Shown one piece after another: positions 8,321 through 14,673 of a stretch of DNA of 17,848 nt. This stretch comes from Candidatus Hydrogenedentota bacterium (GTDB taxonomy: Bacteria; Hydrogenedentota; Hydrogenedentia; Hydrogenedentales; CAITNO01): assembly GCA_029554925.1 (NCBI GenBank), contig JAKPUV010001146.1, forward strand, positions 1 through 17,848, in the 5' to 3' direction. Made by a program: the position numbers and the translations under genes. Each line of letters begins with the position of its first letter. Position 1 is the stretch's first letter. Below the pieces are notes generated by a model that saw only the letters and a program-made list of their open reading frames with translations, ran no database searches and was not told the DNA's origin.

Positions 8321-8500
8321 GATACCCTGTCCATTCCTTGGGTCGCGCGATGACCGGATGCCCGGAAACAGTAGGTCCTGGGGCGCTTTCAAGCGCAACT
8401 AGCCAACCCCGGTCATCGCCTTATGACACAACGCCTTCGTTTTGACCGTCCGGCGTCCCTGCTAAGTTTCGCGCGGACGAAAAAAATCTGTAATTTGTCC

Positions 8501-8529
8501 ATTATACACAGTTTCAGCCGTTCCGTCAC
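8501..8529 (-). promoter_or_regulatory. Sigma-70-type promoter of the efflux operon
   Basis: On the minus strand a perfect TATAAT (8501-8506) lies 17 bp downstream of GTGACG (8524-8529), which matches four of six bases of TTGACA. Transcription would begin near 8494, giving a leader of roughly 170 nt before the adaptor ATG. It lies between the end of the glycosyltransferase gene and the adaptor, so the efflux genes can be transcribed on their own. Confidence 0.65.
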
Positions 8530-8542
8530 AGGTGGAGCCCCG

Positions 8543-9400
8543 TTATTCAGCCCACCTCCGTCGTTCCTGCCAATAGCCGATGGTCTGCATGACCACAGAC
8601 AGAACGATGAGCGCCAGGACGGCCGGTGCCCGCACCAGTCCCGCGCTGGCCAGACTGTTTCGAAACGTCCACACCCGCAGCCGCAAGTAACCTCGCACCG
8701 AAGGAACACGCCTGCGGATGTGGAAATTGCCGCGTCCCCGGGTGAGTTGCCACCGGAGAAAGCTGGCAAGGTCCGGCTTTTCCACATGGAAAACGCGCTG
8801 GGCCTTTTCATACCAAATCGCGCCGCCGCTGTCAAGAATGCGCCGCGCCAGCACGGTGTCCTCCCCGCCGGCCACGGGAAAGGAGGCGTCGAACCCGCCC
8901 GTCTCCAGGAAATAGGCCCTCCGAACCGCCACATTGCAGCTGCTGAAACTCTGGGCGAACCCCTCGGCATTTACCCGCCACACCCGGTCAAAGCCAAGGC
9001 TGCCGCCTCCCGGAAAGCCCAGCAGCGCCACCAGGCCGCCGAAAGGCGTCCTGACGTCCGTGAGGGTGTTCCCCACCGACACGGGGGCGCGCTCCAGCCC
9101 CCCCAGCGCGCTGGCCAGCGTCTCTTCCTCCAGCCGGCAATCGGTGTCCGTGAAAAAAAGGGCGTCCGCCGCCGCCTCCGCGGCCCCCGCGTTTCGGCAC
9201 GCGGCCGGCCCGCGCTGTCTGTCCCCGCGCACCAGACGAAACCGCGCATCCGGAAAGACATAGTCCGGATCCGGCGACCCGTCGTCCACCACGACCACCT
9301 CAAAGTCCCGCAGGGACTGGGCGGCCAGCGAGGAGAAGAGCTGCTCAAGCAGTTCTTTTCGGGGCCTGAAAGACGGCACTACGACAGAAATCCGGGGCAT
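8543..9400 (-). CDS. Family 2 glycosyltransferase (GT-A fold) with C-terminal membrane anchor
   Basis: A 285-residue GT2-type enzyme that should transfer a sugar from a nucleotide-sugar donor to a surface glycan or lipid acceptor at the cytoplasmic face. It opens with ISVVVPSFRPRKEL. VVVVDDGS (35-42) is the donor-binding motif, GPAACRNAGA is at 64-73, and FTDTDC (83-88) is the metal-binding DxD. GGEDTVLARRI (178-188) is the ED acceptor/catalytic motif. A hydrophobic helix at about 256-276 precedes a basic C-terminus. The frame allows a TTG at 9403 and an ATG at 9400. GGAGG (9410-9414) is 6 nt from the first and 9 nt from the second, and the ATG was preferred. The gene stands alone, divergent from the lipoprotein pair. 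Donor and acceptor cannot be told from sequence. Confidence 0.88.
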   Translation of the reverse strand: MPRISVVVPSFRPRKELLEQLFSSLAAQSLRDFEVVVVDDGSPDPDYVFPDARFRLVRGDRQRGPAACRNAGAAEAAADALFFTDTDCRLEEETLASALGGLERAPVSVGNTLTDVRTPFGGLVALLGFPGGGSLGFDRVWRVNAEGFAQSFSSCNVAVRRAYFLETGGFDASFPVAGGEDTVLARRILDSGGAIWYEKAQRVFHVEKPDLASFLRWQLTRGRGNFHIRRRVPSVRGYLRLRVWTFRNSLASAGLVRAPAVLALIVLSVVMQTIGYWQERRRWAE

Positions 9401-9505
9401 CAACCATCACCTCCGGTGAAGGAGTATACTGCATTGCCGGGACGGCGCGCCGCCGCAAACGCTTTCCCGCGGCGCGGCGTCGGTCGGCGGGGGTTTTGCC
9501 CCGGT

Positions 9506-9535
9506 TTGACTGGACACGCTCCGTTTTTCTATCCT
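9506..9535 (+). promoter_or_regulatory. Promoter for the exported-protein pair
   Basis: TTGACT (9506-9511, five of six matches) is separated by 18 bp from TATCCT (9530-9535, four of six). Transcription would start near 9542, some 85 nt before the ATG at 9626. The intergenic region (9401-9625) also contains a TATACT-like sequence near 9425 on both strands (AGTATACT is self-complementary). It has no good -35 in either direction. Confidence 0.5.
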
Positions 9536-9625
9536 ATTCACGGTTTGCCGCGCCCGTCCAGACCGCGCCGCCGCGCCGCGGCGGGGGTTCGGACGGTCAG
9601 CCACACCCGAAGGAGACTTCCGATC

Positions 9626-10141
9626 ATGAAGCGGACACTGCTTTCCCTTGCCCTTTGCTGCGCGTTTCTGGCCGGCTGCGAGACGATGCCCTGGCAGAGC
9701 AACGACGACCTTCCCCCGGTGGAGCTGCTCGAGGAGTCGCAGCCCGCGCCGGTGGAGCCTGCGGTTTCCGAGGCCGCCCCGGCGGCGCCCGCCGAGTCGG
9801 GGCCGTCGCTCACCATGTCGCCCAACCAGCGGTTCAAGGATGTGCCCCTTCCCGAGAAGGCCAAGGAGGATCTGGACCGCTCGTACATCTACGAGTCCCC
9901 GACCCTGCAGATCGGGCGCATGGTCTACACCATCCGCGCCGACCAGAACGCGATCGCCCAGTTCTACATCAGCCAGTGCCCGGCCAGCGGCTGGAGTCTG
10001 GAAAGCGTCCAGCAGGCGAACGGAAACGCCAACCTGCTCTTCAAGCAGCCCGGCAAACGGCTGGAGGTCATGGTTCAGCCCCTCGGCATGGGGCGGGGCC
10101 AGCGGCTGATTCTCCACATGGTCCCCGACGGCGGCGTTTGA
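9626..10141 (+). CDS. Hypothetical lipoprotein with a small C-terminal domain
   Basis: A 171-residue exported lipoprotein. The signal peptide MKRTLLSLALCCAFLAGC has a textbook lipobox (L-A-G-C18). A Glu/Pro/Ala-rich flexible linker runs to about residue 62. The folded part (about 65-170) contains RFKDVPLPEKAKEDLDRSYI, then GRMVYTIRADQNAIAQFYISQ and a GWSLESVQQANGN stretch. It ends with a beta-rich LLFKQPGKRLEVMVQPL. This 'FKDVPxPxxF...FY...GW' layout resembles small secreted proteins seen in several Gram-negative lineages, but I cannot assign a named family. AGGAGA (9611-9616) lies 9 nt before the ATG. The next gene begins one base after this stop, so the two are cotranscribed and probably coupled. 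Function unknown. Confidence 0.88.
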   Translation: MKRTLLSLALCCAFLAGCETMPWQSNDDLPPVELLEESQPAPVEPAVSEAAPAAPAESGPSLTMSPNQRFKDVPLPEKAKEDLDRSYIYESPTLQIGRMVYTIRADQNAIAQFYISQCPASGWSLESVQQANGNANLLFKQPGKRLEVMVQPLGMGRGQRLILHMVPDGGV

Positions 10142-10142
10142 G

Positions 10143-10619
10143 ATGAGGCGTCTTCTGCTTTCCATGGCTGCGGTTGCCTGCCTGCTCGGCACGCAGTCCT
10201 GCCAGACTGCCGGTCTTCCGGTCAACGTGCCCTTTTTTTTCGGCGGACAGGTTTCCGAGGAGGAGAAGGTGGCGCAGGTGCTGGAAGATGTGCGCAACGG
10301 AATGGAAAGCCAGCGGGTGTACCAGGTGCTGGCGCATGTGGCGCCGAATTACCGCGACAGCGAGGGCCGCGACTACGCGGCCATCCGGGAGTATCTGACG
10401 ACGGTCATGAACAATTACCGGGAGTTCCGGATCGTCCGCACCCCCCCGAAGATACGGGTTCAGGGGAGCCAGGCGCGGGCCGTTGAATCCTTCGGAACGA
10501 CCGCCGAACCCGTCAACGCAAACCAATATCCGCCGATCAACCTTCAGGGACAGATGGCGGTGTTGCTGGAGAAACAAGAGGGCGCCTGGAGAATTGTGGA
10601 GTGGGGGCCGCTCAGCTGA
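10143..10619 (+). CDS. Exported NTF2-like hypothetical protein, probable lipoprotein
   Basis: A 158-residue protein. The N-terminus MRRLLLSMAAVACLLGTQSC is a signal peptide with a cysteine at residue 20. The -3 to -1 residues (T-Q-S) are a poor lipobox, so lipidation is less certain than in the gene before. The rest starts with a helix (SEEEKVAQVLEDVRNGMES) and LAHVAPNYRDSEGRDY, then REYLTTVMNNYREFRI. Alternating beta strands follow, ending WRIVEWGPLS. That layout fits the NTF2/SnoaL-like cone fold used as a small ligand-binding or periplasmic domain. The ATG is one base after the upstream TGA. No catalytic residues are evident, and the family assignment rests on pattern only. Confidence 0.82.
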   Translation: MRRLLLSMAAVACLLGTQSCQTAGLPVNVPFFFGGQVSEEEKVAQVLEDVRNGMESQRVYQVLAHVAPNYRDSEGRDYAAIREYLTTVMNNYREFRIVRTPPKIRVQGSQARAVESFGTTAEPVNANQYPPINLQGQMAVLLEKQEGAWRIVEWGPLS

Positions 10620-10662
10620 CGCGGCCCGCAGGCGCCAGACCGATGAAAAACGAGCCGGATTC

Positions 10663-10696
10663 TCCGCAGACATGGGGGGGGTCCCCCCCGGGCGGA
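10663..10696. repeat. Nested GC hairpin with a G8/C7 core between two gene units
   Basis: TCCGC (10663-10667) pairs with GCGGA (10692-10696). Inside it a run of eight G (10674-10681) is followed after one T by seven C (10683-10689), which pair with each other. No T-run follows. It lies in the 115-nt gap between the NTF2-like gene and the TPR gene. It could slow RNA polymerase or protect the 3' end of the upstream mRNA. Confidence 0.55.
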
Positions 10697-10734
10697 CAGC
10701 CGGATTATCACCGCACAGGAGTGTTGAAGCAGTC

Positions 10735-11556
10735 ATGGCCAGACCCCGAAAGACACAGACCAACGAGCACGAGGAACTGATCCACACCCCGAAATCGGAA
10801 TGGGACAAGTTCCTGGCCCATGTCATGGAAAACCCCTGGATGTACGCCGGGGGCGTCCTATTTGTGGTGCTGTGCGTCATCGCCGGACTCGCCGTCAACG
10901 CCGCGTCGGGGGCGGCGGCCGAAAAGACGGCCTCCGCATACGCCGCCGCCCTTACCGAGGAGGACCCCGCAAAGCGGCTGGAATTGCTCGAGGGCTTCGC
11001 GTCCGACGGCGGCCGCTGGACGGCGGAGGCGGTCTACCTTGCCGCGGAAACCGCGGTGGAGGCCGACCAGCTGGACAAGGCCCGGGAACTCTTTGAGCGC
11101 GTCGGCAAGGATTTTGGGAAATCCCCCTACGCGGGCCGGGCGCTGGACGGGCTGGCCTTCCTCGCCGAAGGCGCGGGCGACTACCAGAAGGCCCTTGAGC
11201 TCTACCAGCGGGTCGCCAACGAGCACCCCGAGGATTTCCTCGCCCGCCGCAAGCCCTACGACATCGGCCGCATGCAGGAAAAGCTCGGCCAGTTGAAGGA
11301 GGCGGCCGACTCCTACGACCAGCAGGGCAAGATGTTCCCCGACTCCATCGTCGCCGGCAAGGCGTCCCAGGCGCTGGATGCGCTCAAGGCCGCCCACCCC
11401 GACGTGTTCCCCCCGGAGCCCGCCGTGGAAGCCGCTGCTCCGGCGGAAACCCCCGCTCCGGCTGATGCCCCCGCCGTGGCGCCAGCCGCGGAGGCGCCGG
11501 CTGCGGAGGCGCCCGCCGCTCCCGTCCCCGCTGCGGAGGCCCCCGCCGCCCAGTAG
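10735..11556 (+). CDS. Single-pass membrane protein with TPR-like repeats and Ala/Pro-rich tail
   Basis: A 273-residue protein with a short cytoplasmic N-terminus (about 1-35), one membrane helix at about 36-57 (MYAGGVLFVVLCVIAGLAV) and an extracytoplasmic helical region. TPR-type pairs are visible at about 95-125 (AVYLAAETAVEADQLDKARE), 128-155 (GRALDGLAFLAEGAGDYQKA) and 163-195 (YDIGRMQEKLGQLKEAADSY). The layout is like YfgM or other TPR proteins that help envelope protein assembly, but this is fold-level similarity. From about residue 217 the protein is a low-complexity Ala/Pro/Glu tail with imperfect EAPAA repeats. The open frame extends upstream, but 10735 is the only start with a candidate AGGAG (10717-10721), whose 13-nt spacing is long. 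rnpB begins about 35 nt after the stop. Confidence 0.82.
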   Translation: MARPRKTQTNEHEELIHTPKSEWDKFLAHVMENPWMYAGGVLFVVLCVIAGLAVNAASGAAAEKTASAYAAALTEEDPAKRLELLEGFASDGGRWTAEAVYLAAETAVEADQLDKARELFERVGKDFGKSPYAGRALDGLAFLAEGAGDYQKALELYQRVANEHPEDFLARRKPYDIGRMQEKLGQLKEAADSYDQQGKMFPDSIVAGKASQALDALKAAHPDVFPPEPAVEAAAPAETPAPADAPAVAPAAEAPAAEAPAAPVPAAEAPAAQ

Positions 11557-11577
11557 CCGCAGAGGCCCGCGCTGGCG

Positions 11578-11583
11578 TATACT
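11578..11583 (+). promoter_or_regulatory. -10 element of rnpB
   Basis: TATACT (five of six) lies 6-7 nt before the first paired base of RNase P RNA (11590/11591), where a start site is expected. The -35 region overlaps the stop codon of the TPR gene and does not resemble TTGACA. The promoter may be activator-dependent or weak, or may add to read-through from upstream. Confidence 0.5.
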
Positions 11584-11589
11584 TGACCC

Positions 11590-11956
11590 GGCAAGCGGGC
11601 CGGACGGTCGCGTCGCGCTTCGGCGCGCCGAGGAAAGTCCGGGCTCCGCAGGGCAGGGTGCTTCGTAACGCGAAGGCGGAGCAATCCGACGGAAAGTGGC
11701 ACAGAAAACATACGGCCTGCGGGGTTTCCCCGCCGGTAAAGGTGAAAAGGTGCGGTAAGAGCGCACCAGCGTCATGGTGACATGGCGGCTAGCCAAACCC
11801 CACCCGGAGCAAGTCCAAATAGGGGACCCATGGTGTGGCCCGCACCGGTCCCGGGTTGGATGCTGGAGGTCCGCGGCGACGCGGATCCTAGAGGAATGAC
11901 CGTCACGGAGGGCCCCGCGTCCTCCGGACAGAACCCGGCTTACAGGCCCGCTTGCC
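11590..11956 (+). ncRNA. rnpB: RNase P RNA, bacterial class A
   Basis: The RNA subunit of RNase P, which removes the 5' leader from tRNA precursors. Conserved region I, GAGGAAAGTCCGGG, starts at 11630. The GGTAAGAGCGCACC segment is at about 11753, and AACCCCACCCGGAGCAAG plus CCAAATAGGG are near 11796-11825. GGGTTGG, the L15 loop that pairs with tRNA CCA ends, is at about 11853. AGAGGAATGACCGTC is at about 11890, and ACAGAACCCGGCTTACAG starts at 11928. The P1 stem is a 12-bp perfect pairing of 11590-11601 with 11945-11956. The length of about 367 nt is normal for class A. The 3' P1 strand is followed by CCTTTTT, which may end transcription. The ends are set by P1 pairing and could be off by a few bases. 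Confidence 0.95.
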
Positions 11957-11975
11957 CTTTTTGCCCCGTGCGGGG
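11957..11975 (+). terminator. Possible rnpB terminator
   Basis: The P1 stem of rnpB is followed by a short T-run (11958-11962 region), then CCCCGTGCGGGG (11964-11975), a tight hairpin. P1 plus the T-run has the form of an intrinsic terminator. The second hairpin could act as backup but has no T-run after it. Confidence 0.4.
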
Positions 11976-11984
11976 GGAGGAAAA

Positions 11985-12013
11985 TTGACATAATTCCGCG
12001 CGTTTGGTAAACT
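11985..12013 (+). promoter_or_regulatory. Promoter of the yceD-rpmF-plsX-fabG operon
   Basis: A perfect TTGACA (11985-11990) is followed after 17 bp by TAAACT (12008-12013, four of six). TGG directly before it gives an extended -10. Transcription should start near 12020, about 30 nt before the GTG start of yceD. The element lies just beyond the end of rnpB, so the operon has its own promoter. Confidence 0.7.
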
Positions 12014-12048
12014 TCCGCCCCGTTGTGTCCACAGGAAGGCTGACCCAA

Positions 12049-12639
12049 GTGACCGCAAAGTTGCATATCCCGGTGCTGTCCATCGGGGACGACGGGTTGA
12101 ACCTTGACGTCCGCCTCCCGGTGGCGGAGGTTCAGCCCCCCGATACCGACTCCGTCCCCCTGGACGAAGTCCGGGTCACCGGGTGTCTGACCGATCTGGG
12201 CGGCGGGGAGTACCTTTTTCGGGGCCGTGTGCGCGGAGAGTACGCGCAGCCCTGCGACCGCTGCCTCGAGGAGGCCCGCGCCGCGCTGAACAGCGAGGTG
12301 GCCTGGGTGTACGTGGAGGGCCGAAGCGGGGAGGCGGTCTCCGAGTTGGAGAGTGACGACGGGGACGGCGGCGGCGCGGAGCGAGAGAAGCTTATGATTA
12401 CGGGCCGGGAGATTGATCTTTCCCCGCAGGTGTGGGAGGAGATCGTGCTTTCGGCGCCGTTAAAACTAGTCTGCAAGGAGTCGTGTCTCGGGCTTTGCCC
12501 CCGCTGCGGGGCAAACCTCAACGGCGGTCCCTGCGGGTGTCCCCCGGCCGAACCCGGCGGGGCGCCGCAGAACACGCCGTTGAGCGTGCTGGCCTCCCTG
12601 TTTCCCGATCTTGCCGACGACAAAAATCGCAAGGAGTAA
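12049..12639 (+). CDS. yceD: YceD/DUF177 family protein
   Basis: A 196-residue protein of the YceD (DUF177) family, found upstream of rpmF in most bacteria and linked in the literature to 23S rRNA accumulation and large-subunit biogenesis. It carries the family cysteine pattern: CDRC at residues 69-72 (PCDRCLEE), then CKESCLGLCPRCG starting at C142 and a late CGC. The second group reads like a zinc knuckle (C146, C150, C153, C162). An acidic insert (ESDDGDGGG) lies near 100-110. A longer frame starts with TTG at 12004. GTG at 12049 was chosen because AGGAAGG (12033-12039) lies 9 nt upstream and VTAKLHIP is a sensible N-terminus. rpmF follows after 5 nt. Confidence 0.9.
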   Translation: MTAKLHIPVLSIGDDGLNLDVRLPVAEVQPPDTDSVPLDEVRVTGCLTDLGGGEYLFRGRVRGEYAQPCDRCLEEARAALNSEVAWVYVEGRSGEAVSELESDDGDGGGAEREKLMITGREIDLSPQVWEEIVLSAPLKLVCKESCLGLCPRCGANLNGGPCGCPPAEPGGAPQNTPLSVLASLFPDLADDKNRKE

Positions 12640-12644
12640 CCAAG

Positions 12645-12827
12645 ATGCCCGTACCAAAAAGACGCACCGGACAGGCCAAGAAGCGCATGCGGCGCTCGCA
12701 CCACGCCCTGACCGCCCCGAACGTGATCGAAAACCCGGATTCCGGGGCGCCCGTCCTGCCCCACCGGGTCTGCCTCAAGACCGGGTTCTACAAGGGCCGC
12801 GTCGTCATAAAGCCCAAGAACGCCTGA
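12645..12827 (+). CDS. rpmF: 50S ribosomal protein L32
   Basis: A 60-residue basic protein, the normal length for bL32, a component of the large ribosomal subunit. MPVPKRRTGQAKKRMRRSHH is the conserved N-terminus and HRVCLKTGFYKGRVV the conserved C-terminal strand. Only one cysteine (C43) remains of the four that form a zinc ribbon in zinc-binding L32: the first pair is APNVIE and the second is C-L-K-T-G. This is therefore a zinc-independent (C-minus) form. AAGGAG (12631-12636) overlaps the end of yceD and lies 8 nt before the ATG. The yceD-rpmF-plsX order is widespread. Confidence 0.97.
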   Translation: MPVPKRRTGQAKKRMRRSHHALTAPNVIENPDSGAPVLPHRVCLKTGFYKGRVVIKPKNA

Positions 12828-12849
12828 CCTTCCCCGTGAGGGACATGCC

Positions 12850-13899
12850 ATGAGAATCGCGCTCGATGCGATGGGCTCGGACAACGCGCCCGATGTCGAG
12901 GTCGAAGGCGCCGTCCAGGCAAGCCTGCGCGACGACGTGCATGTCGTGCTGGTGGGCGACGAGGCACTCCTCACCGAGCGTCTGAAGGCTTACCCCAGGC
13001 GCGGGCAGATTTCCGTGCACCACGCCTCCGAGGCGATCGGCATGCACGAGTCGCCCGTGTCCGCCGTCCGCAACAAGCGGGACAGTTCCCTCATGTCCGC
13101 CATGCGCCTCGCCAAGGAGGGGGAGGTGGCCGCCGTGGTCAGCGCGGGCAACACGGGCGCCGTCATGGTCGGCGCGCGCACGGTCCTCGGCCCCATCAAG
13201 GGTGTGGCCCGTTCCGCCATCAGCCAGACGCTCCCCACCGCGGGGGGCAAGGTCGTCATGCTCGATCTCGGCGCGAACGTGGACTGCACCACGCGCCAGC
13301 TGTGCGAGTTCGCGGAGATGGGCGTGGCCTATTCCCGCTACGCCCTCGGCACCGAGCACCCGCGCGTGGGCCTGCTCAACATCGGCGAGGAGGGCCAGAA
13401 GGGCGGCGCCGTCATGCGGGAGGTCCACCGGAACCTCAGCGACGCGAAGCACCTCAACTTCGTCGGCAATGTCGAGCCCCGGGCCCTGTACGAGGGCCGG
13501 GCCGACGTGGTCGTCTGCGACGGATTCATCGGCAACCTCTTCCTGAAGACCAGCGAGGCGGCCGCCATGTTCATGGGGAAAATGCTGCGGGAGCAGTTCG
13601 AGCGGTCCAGCATGAGCAAGCTGGGCGCCATGCTCGCCCACAAGGCCCTGCGCGAGCTCAAGGCGCGGGTCGACCCCAACGAGCACCCCGGCGCCCCCCT
13701 GCTCGGCATCAACGGCGTCGTCATCATCCTCCACGGCGCGTCCACCGCCCGCGGGGTGGAAAACGCCCTCATCGGCGCCAAGGTGGCCGTGGACAACCAG
13801 CTCAACAGCCGCATCCGCGAGAACATCCAGCGCCTGCGCCAGCACGAAATCGAGATGCTGATGCGGGAGAACGAGGAGGCGGGCGGCGAAACGTCCTGA
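12850..13899 (+). CDS. plsX: Phosphate acyltransferase PlsX
   Basis: A 349-residue soluble enzyme that converts acyl-ACP and phosphate to acyl-phosphate, the acyl donor for PlsY in phosphatidic acid synthesis. The N-terminus MRIALDAMGSDNAPDVEVEG is the PlsX signature with Ser-Asp-Asn in place of the common Gly-Asp-His. Further family motifs are VSAGNTGAVM (about 97-106), MLDLGANVDC (about 137-146), LLNIGEEGQKGG, FVGNVEPRAL, and VCDGFIGNLFLKTSEA (about 222-237). GINGVVIILHG is near the C-terminus. Length is typical. GAGGG (12838-12842) lies 7 nt before the ATG, 22 nt after the rpmF stop. fabG follows directly. Confidence 0.95.
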   Translation: MRIALDAMGSDNAPDVEVEGAVQASLRDDVHVVLVGDEALLTERLKAYPRRGQISVHHASEAIGMHESPVSAVRNKRDSSLMSAMRLAKEGEVAAVVSAGNTGAVMVGARTVLGPIKGVARSAISQTLPTAGGKVVMLDLGANVDCTTRQLCEFAEMGVAYSRYALGTEHPRVGLLNIGEEGQKGGAVMREVHRNLSDAKHLNFVGNVEPRALYEGRADVVVCDGFIGNLFLKTSEAAAMFMGKMLREQFERSSMSKLGAMLAHKALRELKARVDPNEHPGAPLLGINGVVIILHGASTARGVENALIGAKVAVDNQLNSRIRENIQRLRQHEIEMLMRENEEAGGETS

Positions 13900-13920
13900 C
13901 CCTCTGCGGAGGAGACCGCC

Positions 13921-14655
13921 ATGAGCCGTTTCGCGGGAAAGAGGGTGCTGGTGACGGGGGGAACGCGCGGCATCGGCCGCGCCTGCGTGGAGGGGTTCCT
14001 CGCCGAAGGCGCGCGCGTGGCCTTTTGCGGAAAGAACCCGGACGCCATCCGCGACGCCGCGGAGAGTCTGGGCGCATCCGCGAAGGGGTGGGTCTGCAAC
14101 GTGGCCGACCCGGAAGAAGTCGGCCGAATGACCGGGGAGGCGGCGGACTGGCTCGGGGGGCTGGATGCGCTGGTGTGCAACGCCGGCGTTTCGGGGGACG
14201 GGCTGCTGCCCCGCATGAAGGACGCCCACTGGGACGCCGTCCTGCGCACCAACCTCGACGGGGTGTTCTTCTGCTGCCGCGCGGCCTCCGAAATCATGAT
14301 CCGTCAGCGCTCCGGGCGCATTGTCACCGTCAGCTCCGTCCTCGGGCTGCACGGCCAGGGGGGCATGTCAAGCTACTGCGCCTCCAAGGGCGGGATCATC
14401 GCGTTCACCAAGTCCATCGCCCAGGAACTGGCCCGGCGCAACATCACCGCCAACGTGGTCGCGCCGGGGTTCACGCGGACCGACATGACCGCCCCCATGC
14501 CCGAGGAGAACACGCGCCTCCTCGAGGGGCGGATCCCCCTCGGGCGGGCGGCCCTTCCGGAGGAGATCGCCAGGGCGGTCCTCTTCCTCGCCTCGGACGA
14601 CGCGTCGTACATCACCGGCGCGGTGCTGTGCGTGGACGGGGGCCTGGCCATGTAG
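13921..14655 (+). CDS. fabG: 3-oxoacyl-[acyl-carrier-protein] reductase (SDR family)
   Basis: A 244-residue classical short-chain dehydrogenase/reductase. In this context it is very probably FabG, which reduces 3-oxoacyl-ACP with NADPH in the fatty-acid elongation cycle. The cofactor-binding TGGTRGIG is at 12-19, NAG at 87-89 and the catalytic Asn at 111. Ser (138/139), Y152 and K156 complete the tetrad, with YCASKGG around Tyr-Lys. C-terminal motifs NVVAPGF and YITGAVLCVDGG are typical. GGAGGAG (13907-13913) lies 7 nt before the ATG, in the 21-nt gap after plsX. The sequence is a normal FabG, although SDR substrates cannot be proven from sequence. fabH and fabD, often between plsX and fabG, are absent. 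Confidence 0.9.
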   Translation: MSRFAGKRVLVTGGTRGIGRACVEGFLAEGARVAFCGKNPDAIRDAAESLGASAKGWVCNVADPEEVGRMTGEAADWLGGLDALVCNAGVSGDGLLPRMKDAHWDAVLRTNLDGVFFCCRAASEIMIRQRSGRIVTVSSVLGLHGQGGMSSYCASKGGIIAFTKSIAQELARRNITANVVAPGFTRTDMTAPMPEENTRLLEGRIPLGRAALPEEIARAVLFLASDDASYITGAVLCVDGGLAM

Positions 14656-14668
14656 CCGCGGGCGCGGC
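14655..14668. terminator. Short GC hairpin between convergent fabG and the polyphosphate kinase gene
   Basis: GCCGC-GGGC-GCGGC starts at the last base of the fabG stop codon and fills most of the 18-nt gap between the two converging genes. The 5-bp stem has no T-run on either strand, so it is at most a weak bidirectional element. No other terminator fits in this gap. Confidence 0.3.
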
Positions 14669-14673
14669 GTGCG

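Noticed and set aside
10643..10780. 45-codon frame starting MKNEPDSPQTWGG in the gap before the TPR gene
   Set aside because: No ribosome-binding site. It crosses the G8/C7 hairpin and overlaps the TPR gene start in another frame.
11457..11553. Tandem repeat in the TPR gene tail as a mobile or regulatory repeat
   Set aside because: The GCGGAGGCGCC-type repetition simply encodes the Ala/Pro/Glu low-complexity tail and stays in frame.
12805..14352. Minus-strand open frame of 515 codons across plsX and fabG
   Set aside because: It is antisense to two well-supported enzymes and has His/Asp/Gly-rich shadow composition.
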